Shown here: positions 11,154-21,005 of the stretch, piece by piece
Layout of the letters: every line of letters starts with the position of its first letter
Numbering within the stretch: position 1 is the first letter of the stretch
From: Saccoglossus kowalevskii
Taxonomy: Eukaryota > Hemichordata > Enteropneusta > Harrimaniidae
Direction: 5' to 3'
DNA length: 22,497 nt
Assembly: GCF_000003605.2 (NCBI RefSeq)
Contig: NW_003158724.1
Location: 1,477,083 to 1,499,579, forward strand
The notes under the pieces: model-generated
Database searches by the model: none
What the model saw: the letters and a program-made list of their open reading frames with translations, nothing else
What the model was told of the DNA's origin: nothing
Made by a program: the position numbers and the translations under genes

Positions 11154-11602
11154 GACTTGGTTGAATCAATATCCCATCCAACACCCCCAGAAGATTGGCA
11201 GATGGCAAAGTTTGTTGACCTCGTGACGTTACCAATCTCGTAGTCATCACATAGAATTGAGGGATAAGAAGACTAAGGAGGATTTACATTTTGATGTAAA
11301 CGACGAAAAACAGCAACAAATAATTACGGGAAAGGCAATATACCGCAAATAGGGTTTACACAAATTTACTAGTTAGGTTAACACATTGAATTTAACGTTG
11401 ATGGCGTGTATATCCTCGTTCACAAGATTTATGTTGAGAAATTTATGTTTTAGGGATTGTTCAAGAGACAACTTTGATAATTTATAATGACTTAGTTCAC
11501 ATCAAATACTACTAGGTAAAAATAATATTCGTAGTTGACTGATGGTGTGGCAGATCATATTGAGTACAATTTGTGGACCTCAAACATGGACGAGCCAGTA
11601 AC

Positions 11603-11611
11603 CCGGAAGTG
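11603..11611 (+). promoter_or_regulatory. ETS-family site CCGGAAGTG
   Basis: An exact match to the GABPA/ELK-type core that is common in TATA-less metazoan promoters, about 110 bases upstream of the plus-strand RNF139 start codon. It suggests transcription starts nearby. If so, the uORF at 11614-11634 might fall within the leader while the ATG at 11586 might not. Confidence 0.45.
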
Positions 11612-11613
11612 CA

Positions 11614-11634
11614 ATGGCGAAAGACAGTCGGTGA
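11614..11634 (+). other. Short uORF before RNF139
   Basis: ATGGCG begins a six-codon frame that closes at TGA 11632-11634, 86 bases before the RNF139 ATG. An overlapping 20-codon frame in another phase runs 11586-11648 and is in the main RNF139 frame with a stop. Relevance depends on the unmapped transcription start. Confidence 0.35.
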
Positions 11635-11720
11635 AATTTTCTTTCTGAAGTAACATTTTCATACTGTCGCGTAATTTTTGGATATTTTCTCGAGAAATCG
11701 AGTTGTCAGTGTCAAACAGC

Positions 11721-14700
11721 ATGCAGGGAATTCATGGAATAGCTCACCAACCTGCCCAGAGTTATATAAAATTGAAAGTCCTCGCTATTTTAGACGTTGT
11801 TTTACGTGTACCATCAGTTTTTATGGTCGATGCACTGTTGAATTATCAAATTCCTCTACCATGGCATACCCGGCCTGTTTTGGCAGTAATTTTAAGTATT
11901 ATAGGTAAGTATTTCGTGTTTCATAACAGCGTTACGACAGCGAATTATCCTCGCTTCCAATCATTTCACAGTCATGCCTGCCACTCGCACATCACTCTCA
12001 CAAATCAGAGTGCTAAACATAACTCTAACTTCAGATTAAAGCTGCAAGCAGCGTCACAGGGGCCCAAGCTATCAGACGAATTATGTAATTAAAGTGATCA
12101 ATGAATTGCCATTAAAGTACTTTGAATGATTTGTACAATGAGGTTGACGTGCCGATGGTTCCTTCTTTTTACCTGGTTTGGTTATCGAGATATTGTTTTT
12201 AGAATATGCAAGAAGCCATGTGCTCATGCATATATTAATTAGTTCACCTGACCATATATGTTCATCTGTTATTTTATTCAAATCTCTTGTTTAATGTCAT
12301 CATAATTCAGCGAATTGCCATTAAAGTACTTTGAATGATTTGTACAATGAGGTTGACATGCTGATGCTTCCTTCTATTTACCTGGTTCGGTTATTGAGAT
12401 ACGGTTTTTAGAATATACAAGGAGCCATGTGCTCATGCATATCAATGAGGTTACATAATCATAAATGATATTCTCTTATATGAGTTAATTTTTTTGGTTG
12501 ATGTCTTCATTATGGCACTGGTTGCATGTCTTGTTCTGCAACAGTGTTTCAGATATGACAATTATGCATATTAATGAGTTCTGTTATCTGTTATTTTAGC
12601 CAAATCTCTTGTTTAACATCATCATAATAACACCGGTTTCATCTTCCTATCTGCAACAGTGCTTGAGATATAACAGTTATGCATATTAATGAGTCCACCT
12701 GACCATATATGGTCATCTGTTATTTTATTCAAATCTCTTGTTTAACGTCATCATAATTCAGCAGGTTTCATCTTCCTAACTACAACAGTGCTCAAGATAT
12801 AGCAGTTATGCATATTAATGAGGTTAGAAGCCCCCACCCCATGGGCGTGTAGCCACACGACCTAGCCATGTGACATTCAGGGAAAAGAATGTGACTTTGA
12901 GTAGAATTGACATACACAATTTCAGCCAAATCTGACCAATACAACACATGTAATTGCAGAAGTTTCATTTTCACAAAATCCAAGATGGCGGCCAAACCAC
13001 GTGACATATCGAAAATATATTATTTTTCTCATATGTAGCAATGTTCAGGCATGTTATATTCAAAACCAGCAGTTACTTGGTTGAATCACCTCTGAAAAAC
13101 AAATGTCCAAACTTTTTGTCAATTTTGCCTAAAATCCAAGATGGCGGCCAAACCATGTGATTGATCTGAAATCTTTTTAAAGTTTCTGAAAGAGTTTGAT
13201 ATAGAGATGCCATTCAGCAATATTGAACGTAATCCCTCAAGTGTGGCATGAGTAAAAAACTACTTCCTGTTTAGAAGAAACCCAAAATGGTGGCCAAACC
13301 ATGTGACCAATCATAACAATTTTTTCAAACGTAAGTGAGCTTCATATATAGAAGCAAAATACTACATATGAGAACATTCTGCTTGGTGGTTCTGATTTTT
13401 AAGTGTTTTTTGCCGTTTTTAGGATAAAACAAAATGGCGGGAAAAGTCACATGACCGCTAAAGTTTTTATTGCTGATATCTATTACACATGAGTTGTACT
13501 ATATACCATAAAAAAGACGCCTAAACCCTCAGAAAGTGGTTAAACAGCCACTTCCGGTTTTATTTCAATCCAATATGGCTGGCAAACTAATTGACCAATC
13601 GAAATTCTGAAAGCATGTTGCACCAGTTCACATTAGGGACTATCAGTATAGAGCATTATCAGACCATTCTGTTCAGCGGTTTTCTCAAACGGCTTGACAA
13701 AAAAGTTACGGAAAAAAGAAAGAAGAAAAAACCGGACGATAAGAATAGGGGCCACGCCCTACAGGCTTGGGCCCCTAAATATATTGTACACATACCCAGT
13801 ACTTGTAGTGATTTTAATGGCATACACGTAGCTCCCTCTGTCACTTTCGTTACTGTGTTCAGCGTTTGTGTGGAATAGGGATCCGTAGTAATCTTTTGAA
13901 AAATACAGTTTTCATGATACATACCAAACCATTTCTTGATAAATAAACTTCATAATGACCTTAATACCGGATTCGGCTGATACCCCGCCCATCCTAAACC
14001 CCACCCATGGGCGATGTTTCAAATAGTGGGCGATGTTTTGGTCCACACATTGCTTGACTGAACCAACAAACATTTTTACAGACCCCAATTTTCCCGTCCG
14101 ACATCTTGTATCGAGCGCGCTATTTCAAATATGACGCTAAAATAATTCACTGTGAAGCCGAAAAGCATTAAAAACTTCAATAAAACCAATGCTTTATACG
14201 AATTGTTGTTGCGTATTATTACACTCGAATAAAGCCTACGCTTGAAAAGAATGTTATTTACGAAGTTTAAAATATCCAAGCCTTCCTAGTTCGAGCCTCT
14301 TGGTTGTTATCAGTAATGTTTAATCTTTGTCTGTATCGCATTCCAGACAAAATGTCGGTAAACAAGAAATGGGTGAACTAAAATGTCTCCTGCGTTTCAC
14401 ATGCGACATGATTATTAAAAAAACACGCAGAGTTAAGCGGTTATGTACGTTCTATAAAGCTAACCTTGTACACATAATCTTGTACTGACGTGTTTTTTTC
14501 TCCAAAAAAGACGTTCTCTTTCAGTTAACCCCCAGTTAGCTCTTCGCGTTCATGGTATTTGTGAGAGTTAAAAGATTTTTTGAACACATGACAAGTAACT
14601 ATATTGATTTACGTACGTTACGTCATGTACGTTCTATAAAGCTAACCTTGTACACATAATCTTGTACTGACGTGTTTTTTCTCCAAAAAAGACGTTCTCT

Positions 14701-17700
14701 TTCAGTTAACCCCCAGTTAGCTCTTCGCGTTCATGGTAGTTGTGAGAGTTAAAAGATTTTTTGAACACATGACAAGTAACTATATTGATTTACGTACGTT
14801 ACGTCATGTACGTTCTATAAAGCTAACCTTGTACACATAATCTTGTACTGACGTGTTTTTTCTCCCAAAAAGACGTTCTCTTTCAGTTAACCCCCAGTTA
14901 GCTCTTCGCGTTCATGGTATTTGTGAGAGTTGAAAGATTTTTTGAACGCATGACAAGTAACAATATTGATTTGCGTCAAGCTGGGTGGCCCGAATTTAAA
15001 TATCAGTGCGTGAACTCAAACGCGTGGTTATTAGAGTTCAGTCGAAATGTACGTGAATATAGCGATCGAAGTGCGCCAATGTTTATGTTTGCGTAATTAT
15101 AACGAATGCAAGGCATTATCAAGTCGGTATTATTGAAATATTCACAGACCCAATACCCCGGGTCAGTGCCCTAACAATAGTAAAAATTAACTTGAGTTTG
15201 CGTAATTATCATGAAAGCAATACATTTAATACAAAGTTGAAATATTCAGAGCTGGTACAATATTGTAAACAAATTTGCGTAATTAGAAAAGCAGTGCACT
15301 CAGTAAACGACGTTGATATATTCAAAGCCAGTACAGAATTGCATACAAGTTGCGTAATTACAGTACCTTCGGATTATAATAAAAATTTTACTAGATCGAC
15401 GCGCGGACCGCAAAAGAAAAAGGTTGCTAAGGTAACGCACCAGTTCAGCGCGTGACTTGGGGTCAAACTTCGGTCAACACACACTTAATCACCGCATCAC
15501 CGCGCAGCAAGTTTCGCAAAGAAGTACTTCAAGTTCATTTGCGCCCCAAAATTATGTCGCTAATCACTCAGTTGTCGCAGCGTGTGTTGTGTCATGTCCA
15601 TGATGCACCCCGTTTCGACTTTGACTTGCTTTTCCTTCTTAGTGCATGTTCTTGTTCACGTAAAATGCGACCTCTCACCAATGTATTAAAACACTTTGAA
15701 TTTATACTTTGCATGATTATATTTGGTCAACGCGAAACATTATTTTTCTAGACCATTTCTATCAACGCAGGGTTATTTTTCCAGACAAGATGGGCCTCGT
15801 AATATCTGCCAAAAGATCGGTCCACATTTTTCTAAAAAAAAAATCGATACCTCCATAAGATCGCCCAGGGCGGGGTATCAGCCGAATCCGGTAATTTGAA
15901 AAAAAAAACCTACACTTAGATTGCCTAAACATAAAGAAAATGCCCCAAAAGTTTAAATTTGCGAACTAGTAAATGTGTTCAGGAGAGCCATTTTCAGCTC
16001 TCCAGTCATTTTCAAATAACAAGATACGAGTATGAACAACTTGAATATGTCAGATATTTTGATTTGTGATTTAACTAGCAGTCATGTTAGTTTTATAAGG
16101 GAGGTAAGTAAATGGTGTGAAATATTTTTTTTTCAAATTAATAAAATTTTGCTCATTAAGGAAAGGTAAGGAATCCTCATCGTAAATGGTGAGCAAACTT
16201 TCTTCTTGACGGGCCCCACTTTGAACTAAATGAGGGTAGAAAAGTCAGCTACTATTTTAAAAAATCATGAGTTGGAAATGCATATAGTGCTATATTGAAA
16301 AATAAAAAGTGTAAACAAAAAGTTCTGGATACTTTCAGACATAGAAAGATTTCCCTAGATTTTCACAATTTACATCAATTACTAGTATCCTTACCTGATT
16401 TAAGGTTTACTCAGCAAATTCTGCTCACCACTTATCCAATCTCAATTTTTAAAAATTTCTTGAATGTGCCTTGACAGATTTCAAATGTATAAAAAAGATT
16501 TAACATGACTCAAAATATAATACTTGTAACTATGTTTCCTTTCTTTTCTCCAACAGGTTTAGTACTTGCATCTGTGGCATTCTTTTTATCAATCAGAGTT
16601 TTATTAAAATTTTATGGTGCCGTCATTGCAATATCAATCCTGGGCACGTCATCCTGGTGGAATCAGGTTTTCATCGGCCAGTTCAATGAAGCCATTGAAG
16701 AAAGTCAATCTGTGAGGGACTTTATAGAAAGCTCTGACTTTCAAATGTATCTGTTTGTGCAACTTGCCTATGCAACTGTTTTCACTGTGACGATACGAAC
16801 ACAGCATTTTCTCATAACAGAGGTGATGGTGTTTACCGCATTCTTATTTCCCATGATAGTAAGACTTAATCTACCTCTAGACTTGGAAGAAACTAATACT
16901 TCGCAGTATGCAGTATATACATTTTCGCAGTATTTTGCGGTTGCTGCACCAATGTTGGCATTAGTAGCAACTGTCGCAATGAAAATATCATGGATATACT
17001 ATACTACAAAATATTCACTGATGCTCGTGAAACACATCATTCGTAATTATGGACTGCAAATTTTCTTAGAGGATCAGTGGCAGAGATTACATGTGCCAAC
17101 TGTCTTACGCGTCTTTTGGCTGAGCAGATTTGCTTTGCAGTGTGTATTTCTCACCATTATGGTGATGTCTCAGGAAGAGGATAAGTTTGACTTGTTGAAT
17201 GCTGGAAAAGTATGGCAAATATTCACCAATCTTATGATCAGTGGTTGCGATTCCACTCTCACAGTGCTTGGGATGAGTGCTGTTGTTTCTTCAATCACAC
17301 ACCATGTTGGGATATTCATACAGAGCATAATTGGCAGCAACGTTGATGAGGAAAAACATATGGGAACTGTGTCAGCGATTCTCTTCTTCATCCTGGCACT
17401 GCAGACTGGTTTGTCTGGTTTAGCACCGGAACAGCGTCTTACTCGACTGTATCGTAATTTCTGTCTTCTTCTAACAGCAATCATGCATTTTGTACACAAT
17501 ATGGTGAACCCAGTCCTCATGTCTCTGAGTGCGTCCCACAACTTGTCGGTGTATAGACATTTAAGGGTGGTGTCTGTTTGCCTAATACTTCTGGTTGTTG
17601 CACCATGGTTGATGATTCATCTTTGGAGTAATTACCATATCAGTACATGGTTGCTGGCTGTCAGTGCATTCTGCGTGGAAGTCTGCATTAAAGTCATAAT

Positions 17701-18376
17701 CTCTCTAATGGTATACTCTTTATTCATCATTGATGCTTATCGAAACACATTTTGGGAAGGCCTTGATGACTATGTTTATTATATAAAGGCATTTGGTAAC
17801 AGTGTGGAATTTTTATTTGGAATATTTCTTTTCGGAAATGGTGCCTGGATAATGGTGTTTGAATCGGGAGGCACCATTCGTGCTGTTATGATGTGCATAC
17901 ACGCTTATTTCAATATTTGGCAACAAGCAAAGTCTGGCTGGAAGATTTTTATGAACCGACGCACTGCGGTGAAAAAGATTAATTCTTTACCTGAAGCCAC
18001 ACTGGACCAGCTGAGTGATCGCAATGATGTCTGTGCAATTTGCTACCAGGACCTAATAACTGCGAGAATTACACCTTGCAATCATTTTTTTCATAGCCTA
18101 TGTCTACGAAAGTGGCTTTATGTACAGGACAATTGCCCTCTCTGTCATTCTGATATTTACCAAACTGAAAAACCAGATGATGCACCCCCTGAAGGTGATG
18201 TAAATAATGCTAATGATGATCAAATGCCTGACAATGAAAACTTGCACCATAGACATGTACATTTGCCAGAGGGCGCTGTTGTTCCTGATCCTTCAAATCC
18301 TTCACCAATAAATTCTAATGATCAGGAAAATAATGTACCCCGTAGTTCACAAAATGATCATGAACATTTAGACTGA
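11721..18376 (+). CDS. RNF139: E3 ubiquitin-protein ligase RNF139 (TRC8)
   Basis: Two coding exons, 11721-11904 and 16557-18376, are joined by donor G|GTAAGT and acceptor CCAACAG, again phase 1 inside a Gly codon. The product is 667 residues, near the vertebrate length. ATG 11721 is the first in-frame ATG after the upstream stop at 11646-11648. Family blocks in order: LRVPSVFMVDALL near residues 28-40; multiple membrane spans to about 510; LRVFWLSRF; ISGCDSTLTVLGMSAVVSS; FFILALQTGLSGL; NPVLMSLSASHN; GLDDYVYYIKAFGN; MNRRTAVKKINSLPEA; RING-H2 at about 554-591 (CAIC, TPCNHFFHSLC, CPLC) with all zinc ligands; then an Asn/Asp-rich polar tail of about 76 residues. TRC8 is an ER-membrane E3 ligase with a sterol-sensing-like region; it acts in degradation of ER clients and in sterol-pathway control. 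The conserved core marks this as the orthologue and the minus-strand neighbour as the derived copy. The intron is largely mobile-element sequence. Confidence 0.96.
12103..12440. repeat. Two-copy tandem repeat, ~209-bp period
   Basis: GAATTGCCATTAAAGTACTT recurs at 12103 and 12312. Similarity continues through TTTGTACAATGAGGTTGAC, CTTCCTTCT, TTTACCTGGTT, TTTTTAGAATAT and GAGCCATGTGCTCATGCATAT-like sequence with scattered substitutions. The copies are diverged and therefore not recent. Both lie inside the element at about 12033-13779. Confidence 0.8.
12480..12832. repeat. Diverged ~128-bp tandem array
   Basis: A unit carrying CTGTTATTTTA, CAAATCTCTTGTTTAA, CATCATAAT, GGTTTCATCTTCCTA, CAACAGTGCT and AGTTATGCATATTAATGAG recurs from about 12587 and 12714. 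A more diverged copy precedes it (about 12484-12580) and a partial match lies at about 12264-12310 in the neighbouring array. Each unit ends in the same TATGCATATTAATGAG block. Confidence 0.75.
12970..13600. repeat. Five-copy ~145-bp array iterating an AAGATGGCGGCCAAACC module
   Basis: The module recurs at about 12980 (CCAAGATGGCGGCCAAACC then ACGTGAC), 13136, 13282 (AAAATGGTGGCCAAACC ATGTGACC), 13429 (AAAATGGCGGGAAAAG TCACATGACC) and 13570 (CAATATGGCTGGCAAAC). The spacing is about 141-156 bases. Copies 3 and 5 are also preceded by ACTTCC(T/G)GTTT. The ATGGCGGC core resembles a YY1 site, CACGTGAC is an E-box and ACTTCCGG is ETS-like, so each unit looks like a miniature promoter-type motif cluster. 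This may be coincidental. Confidence 0.75.
14443..14981. repeat. Three-copy 181/182-bp tandem satellite
   Basis: Copies begin at 14443, 14625 and 14806 with ATGTACGTTCTATAAAGC. The first two copies differ at a T homopolymer and a few substitutions, and the third diverges only near its end. High identity among copies implies recent unequal exchange or slippage, younger than the arrays in the neighbouring element. The unit is rich in ACGT tetranucleotides (TTTACGTACGTTACGTCATG). The array is internal to the transposon at 13966-15892. Confidence 0.92.
15088..15362. repeat. Degenerate array marked by TTGCGTAATTA
   Basis: TTGCGTAATTA recurs at about 15088, 15198, 15274 and 15349, the last three spaced about 75-76 bases and sharing nearby (G)ATATTCA-type and GTACA-type words. 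A modest open reading frame crosses it on the plus strand, but it looks like repeat translation rather than a gene. Internal to the transposon at 13966-15892. Confidence 0.6.
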
Positions 18377-18443
18377 TAAAAGACTATTTTGATTAAAAAT
18401 TAAATATTTTTTTTACTCCTTATTGATGGTTGTAAATGTTTTA

Positions 18444-18449
18444 AATAAA
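18444..18449 (+). terminator. Proximal RNF139 poly(A) signal
   Basis: AATAAA lies 68 bases after the RNF139 stop and is followed about 50 bases later by a GT-rich tract (TGTGTGTGTG near 18500), the expected arrangement for cleavage. Further AATAAA copies at 18794-18799, 19199-19204 and 19542-19547 allow longer 3' UTRs. Confidence 0.6.
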
Positions 18450-20337
18450 TGTTGTACCCAAGATACAAGTCTTGTGGCTTGATTTTGAAGCAGTGGATTC
18501 TGTGTGTGTGGAACTAGTTAATTTACAATATGGGCATCATAATTTAATGTTCTCCCAGGATAATAACATAGCACGTTGGCTAATTTGCTTACATTAGAAT
18601 ATCTTAATTACCTCTATTTCATAATAATTAAGCTCTTATTTATCAACAAATGTAGAATAGGCAGGGTTCCTATTCTAAAATGCTATGGGGAGACCCCCCA
18701 GACTTGAGATAATATAACCCGGTATAGATTACATGTTACTGATAGGCAGATAATGTTGCCTTGATATTGTTGGCCATGCGGTTGTTCACTCAAAATAAAT
18801 GTTGTCTTGGTAACATCACATGTCTATTGTGCTGTATGCAATCAGATCAAATCTTGCAATTGGTCAACCATAAACTGAACAAATCCAAAGTCTTGTGTTA
18901 TTTATTGAAACATTTCTCTGCATCAGGTCTATTTTGAAATTACAAACTGCATAGGAGAACCTTCCCTGCTGCCTGGACTTGTGCACATATTTTAGCATTT
19001 TACATGCAATAGTGGCAATATATGTAAGAATTGGTCTTGTATGTAAAACCAATTGATTCAGTATCGAGTCAACAGTGTGTAGACTTTTTTCTTTACTGTT
19101 GATATGTTTTGAGAGAAAAAAATGCAACAAATGACATTGTAGCAGCAGTTTCCATAAATTAAAAATGTCAATTTTGTAATACACCAATTGTCAACACCAA
19201 TAAAAATTGCACGAGTCAACCCATGTTTATATATATATATATTTTTAAACCCACTTGTTTTCATCTGAAATCCAAACTAAATAATTGGATTGGGTTTTGT
19301 AGGCACCTCGTTCATTCTACTAAGTGATCACACATCAGACAACCTGCGAGTATTTGCCATGATCTGCAGTACTGGGTATCTTTCAATCCACTAGCAAATC
19401 TCTGATAATGTCTTGTACAATGTATAAGCTAAACAATTGTATGTACAATGTATTTACTTCTATGATGTTAATTTATAATATACATGTATATGGCTTTGAT
19501 GACTTCAATGTTATGACATTTCTGTTTGTATATTTTTCATAAATAAACTGGAGATAAAAGGTGATTTCGGAATACTGAATATTTGGATGTGCTTGATGTA
19601 AACATACCCCCCCCCCTAGAGCCATGGCCAAATAAATAAATCTTGGCTTGCGAAGATGGCAGTGTCCAGTAGTTTCATATTCATAGTCATTCTCAATGCA
19701 GTTCTTTGTAATGGTATTTGTTTTACCATTTACAACTATCAGTCCCCGTCAGACATAGTCTGAAAAGGAATCTTTATGTTTTGGGTTTCAAACAGTCTGA
19801 CATTTGCCAGACAGATTTTGGTCAATGTAGGTACAAATTGAGTTATAGTGGCATGCACATCCATTTATTTTTTGTTTAATTAATCGACTGATACCAAAAA
19901 TCAATATTTGTAACAATTTCACTAATGTTGGGACTACTGATGCATGTCAATTCAAAATAAGGTTGTTTTACAAATAAACTTTTTTTTTAAGGTACCGGTA
20001 TATAGGCAATGCATAACATCACTTCTGTTACTTGATTTCAGTGACATTTAACCTGACTAATGACCATTGTAAGTTCTCTGGCATGCCTGGGCTCATTTTA
20101 TTCAAAATTTATTTTGGTACATTATTGGTTATACCAATGCTCTTTTTTTTTTTTGTGATTTGATTTGGTGACCACATTTTGATTTTCACATATTAATTAT
20201 TTCTCAGACATGCTTTGACCGAATTTGTTCAAAGTAGGTACAAAGGCAAGACAATGTTATGCATATGCAAATTCGTTTTTCATGTCATGACGAACTGGTT
20301 TGATTTCTGAAATTGATCAGGTAATACTTGACATGAT

Positions 20338-20374
20338 AGTAGTAATTGCCATTATAATAATCACAATTACTACT
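20338..20374. repeat. 11-bp perfect stem hairpin
   Basis: AGTAGTAATTG (20338-20348) is followed after a 15-base AT-rich loop by its exact reverse complement CAATTACTACT (20364-20374). It is isolated; a role as RNA hairpin or element relic is undetermined. Confidence 0.55.
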
Positions 20375-20779
20375 GGGAACACACGATACAGACAACTGTT
20401 TTTTTTTAATAATTCCAGCTTTATTAACAATTATGAACATTCATCATAAAAAAATAGATTGTAAAATCTGATCAAAAAGTTTAATACAAATACTAATGTG
20501 ATTGCCTGAAAAAAAACTTGTGTAAGTAAGTGGTGTCTATTGTGTAAATTGTGCAATCATTCAAGGATGATAGTGATCAAGCCATGTTTGATCCCATAGT
20601 GATGCATACAGCACATGTAAAATACTTTGTTCACACGAAAAATTGAACATGCACTTCATGAAAATCATGATTAATGGTATGCAAACATTACATTCTTAAA
20701 ATTGTTAGATATGTTCATTAATATAAGTGTAGTGTAATACTTCTACTTATGGAATGCTTTTGAATCTTTGTGTTAAAGA

Positions 20780-21005
20780 GGGATGCATCTAACAAACACT
20801 TTTGAAACGTTCCCTGTGGCTAGCTTTTCGAGTATTCTGAATATATAGAAAAATATTTGTACTTGTATCCAACACATTGCAGGATGACCGCCACACTGTA
20901 AACTATGGGATAATCATTTTTTTATTTCATTTATTTGATGGAACGTTTCAAGGATTTGTAGTTCTTCAGAGCTTTTTAGTTCAGTATGTGAGTTAAATGC
21001 ATCAA
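20780..21005. repeat. Spaced inverted repeat (decayed foldback)
   Basis: TTGAAACGTTCC at 20802-20813 is exactly inverted as GGAACGTTTCAA at 20940-20951. Outside these, GGATGCATCTAAC on the left corresponds to the complement of GTTAAATGCATC on the right at greater spacing. This suggests a diverged foldback element with an indel in one arm. Confidence 0.45.

Larger units (their letters stand above)
11103..11720. promoter_or_regulatory. Divergent (bidirectional) promoter interval
   Basis: Only 618 bases separate the two opposing start codons, so both promoters and 5' UTRs must lie here, unless an unseen upstream non-coding exon exists. Visible elements are a perfect ETS motif CCGGAAGTG at 11603-11611 (about 110 bases before the plus-strand ATG), a CRE-like TGACGTTA at 11224-11231 touching a CCAAT at 11232-11236, and a second CCAAT read on the minus strand at 11194-11198. 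No TATA box is placed convincingly for either gene. Short upstream frames are present on both sides: 11586-11648 and 11614-11634 on plus, and 11153-11106 on minus. Confidence 0.65.
12033..13779. mobile_element. Non-autonomous element with subterminal inverted repeats, 3' hairpin and internal tandem arrays
   Basis: Near the left end, after AAAGCTGCAAGCAGCG, lies AGGGGCCCAAGC (12058-12069). Its exact reverse complement GCTTGGGCCCCT lies at 13765-13776 near the right end. The right copy is also the 3' arm of a hairpin whose 5' arm is AGGGGCC (13747-13753), and the end reads CCCCTAA. Between the ends are at least three different tandem arrays. Subterminal inverted repeats, a terminal hairpin and central minisatellites are the layout described for Helentron-derived (HINE) elements, so that is my best guess. 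The exact ends and insertion site are not resolved and no transposase or helicase is encoded. Confidence 0.55.
13966..15892. mobile_element. Non-autonomous DNA transposon with 25-bp perfect terminal inverted repeats
   Basis: The left end (13966-13990) starts ACCGGATTCGGCTGATACCC and continues CGCCC. Its exact reverse complement occupies 15868-15892. The ends are flanked by AAT on both sides (13963-13965 and 15893-15895), a candidate 3-bp target duplication; alternatively a TA duplication could flank ends beginning CCGG. TGGGCGAT recurs subterminally at both ends (about 14007, 14025 and, inverted, 15860-15867). At 1,927 bases it contains a three-copy satellite and a second short array but no recognisable transposase. 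The superfamily is uncertain. Confidence 0.85.
11905..16556 (+). other. RNF139 intron 1, repeat-packed
   Basis: A 4,652-base intron bounded by GTAAGT and CCAACAG. About 3.7 kb of it is accounted for by two adjacent non-autonomous elements (about 12033-13779 and 13966-15892). The remaining 186-base spacer and the last 660 bases look unique and AT-rich. Reading through the donor from exon 1 stays open only to 12092, so intron retention would truncate the protein after the first hydrophobic segment. Confidence 0.9.

Noticed and set aside
10902-11243. Overlapping plus-strand frames of 113 and 90 codons in the promoter region
   Set aside because: They are antisense to exon 1 of the minus-strand gene and have no homology or splice context.
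11703-12092. 129-residue reading of RNF139 exon 1 through the donor as a separate short protein
   Set aside because: The part after 11904 is intron following a strong GTAAGT donor; the frame before 11721 has no ATG. It is only relevant if the intron is retained.
13591-13878. 95-codon plus-strand frame ending in a lysine-rich stretch
   Set aside because: It runs across the hairpin end of a mobile element and has no recognisable domain.
12033-15400. CRISPR-like arrays
   Set aside because: The repeats are long, diverged head-to-tail units without short identical repeats and unique spacers, and the genome is clearly eukaryotic.
15192-15751. Two adjacent plus-strand open frames of 87 and 99 codons
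   Set aside because: They lie inside the TIR element, the first across a degenerate tandem array; neither has a recognisable domain or conserved motif.
16139-16430. Possible inverted repeat between GGTAAGGAATCC / GGTGAGCA and ATCCTTACC / TGCTCACC
   Set aside because: The word order on the two sides is not that of a nested stem, so it is not a consistent foldback.
17170-17541. 123-codon minus-strand frame
   Set aside because: It is antisense to the conserved core of RNF139 with no independent homology.
18864-19264. Overlapping minus-strand frames of 107 and 68 codons downstream of RNF139
   Set aside because: Low-complexity AT-rich sequence including a TA microsatellite; no homology or splice evidence.
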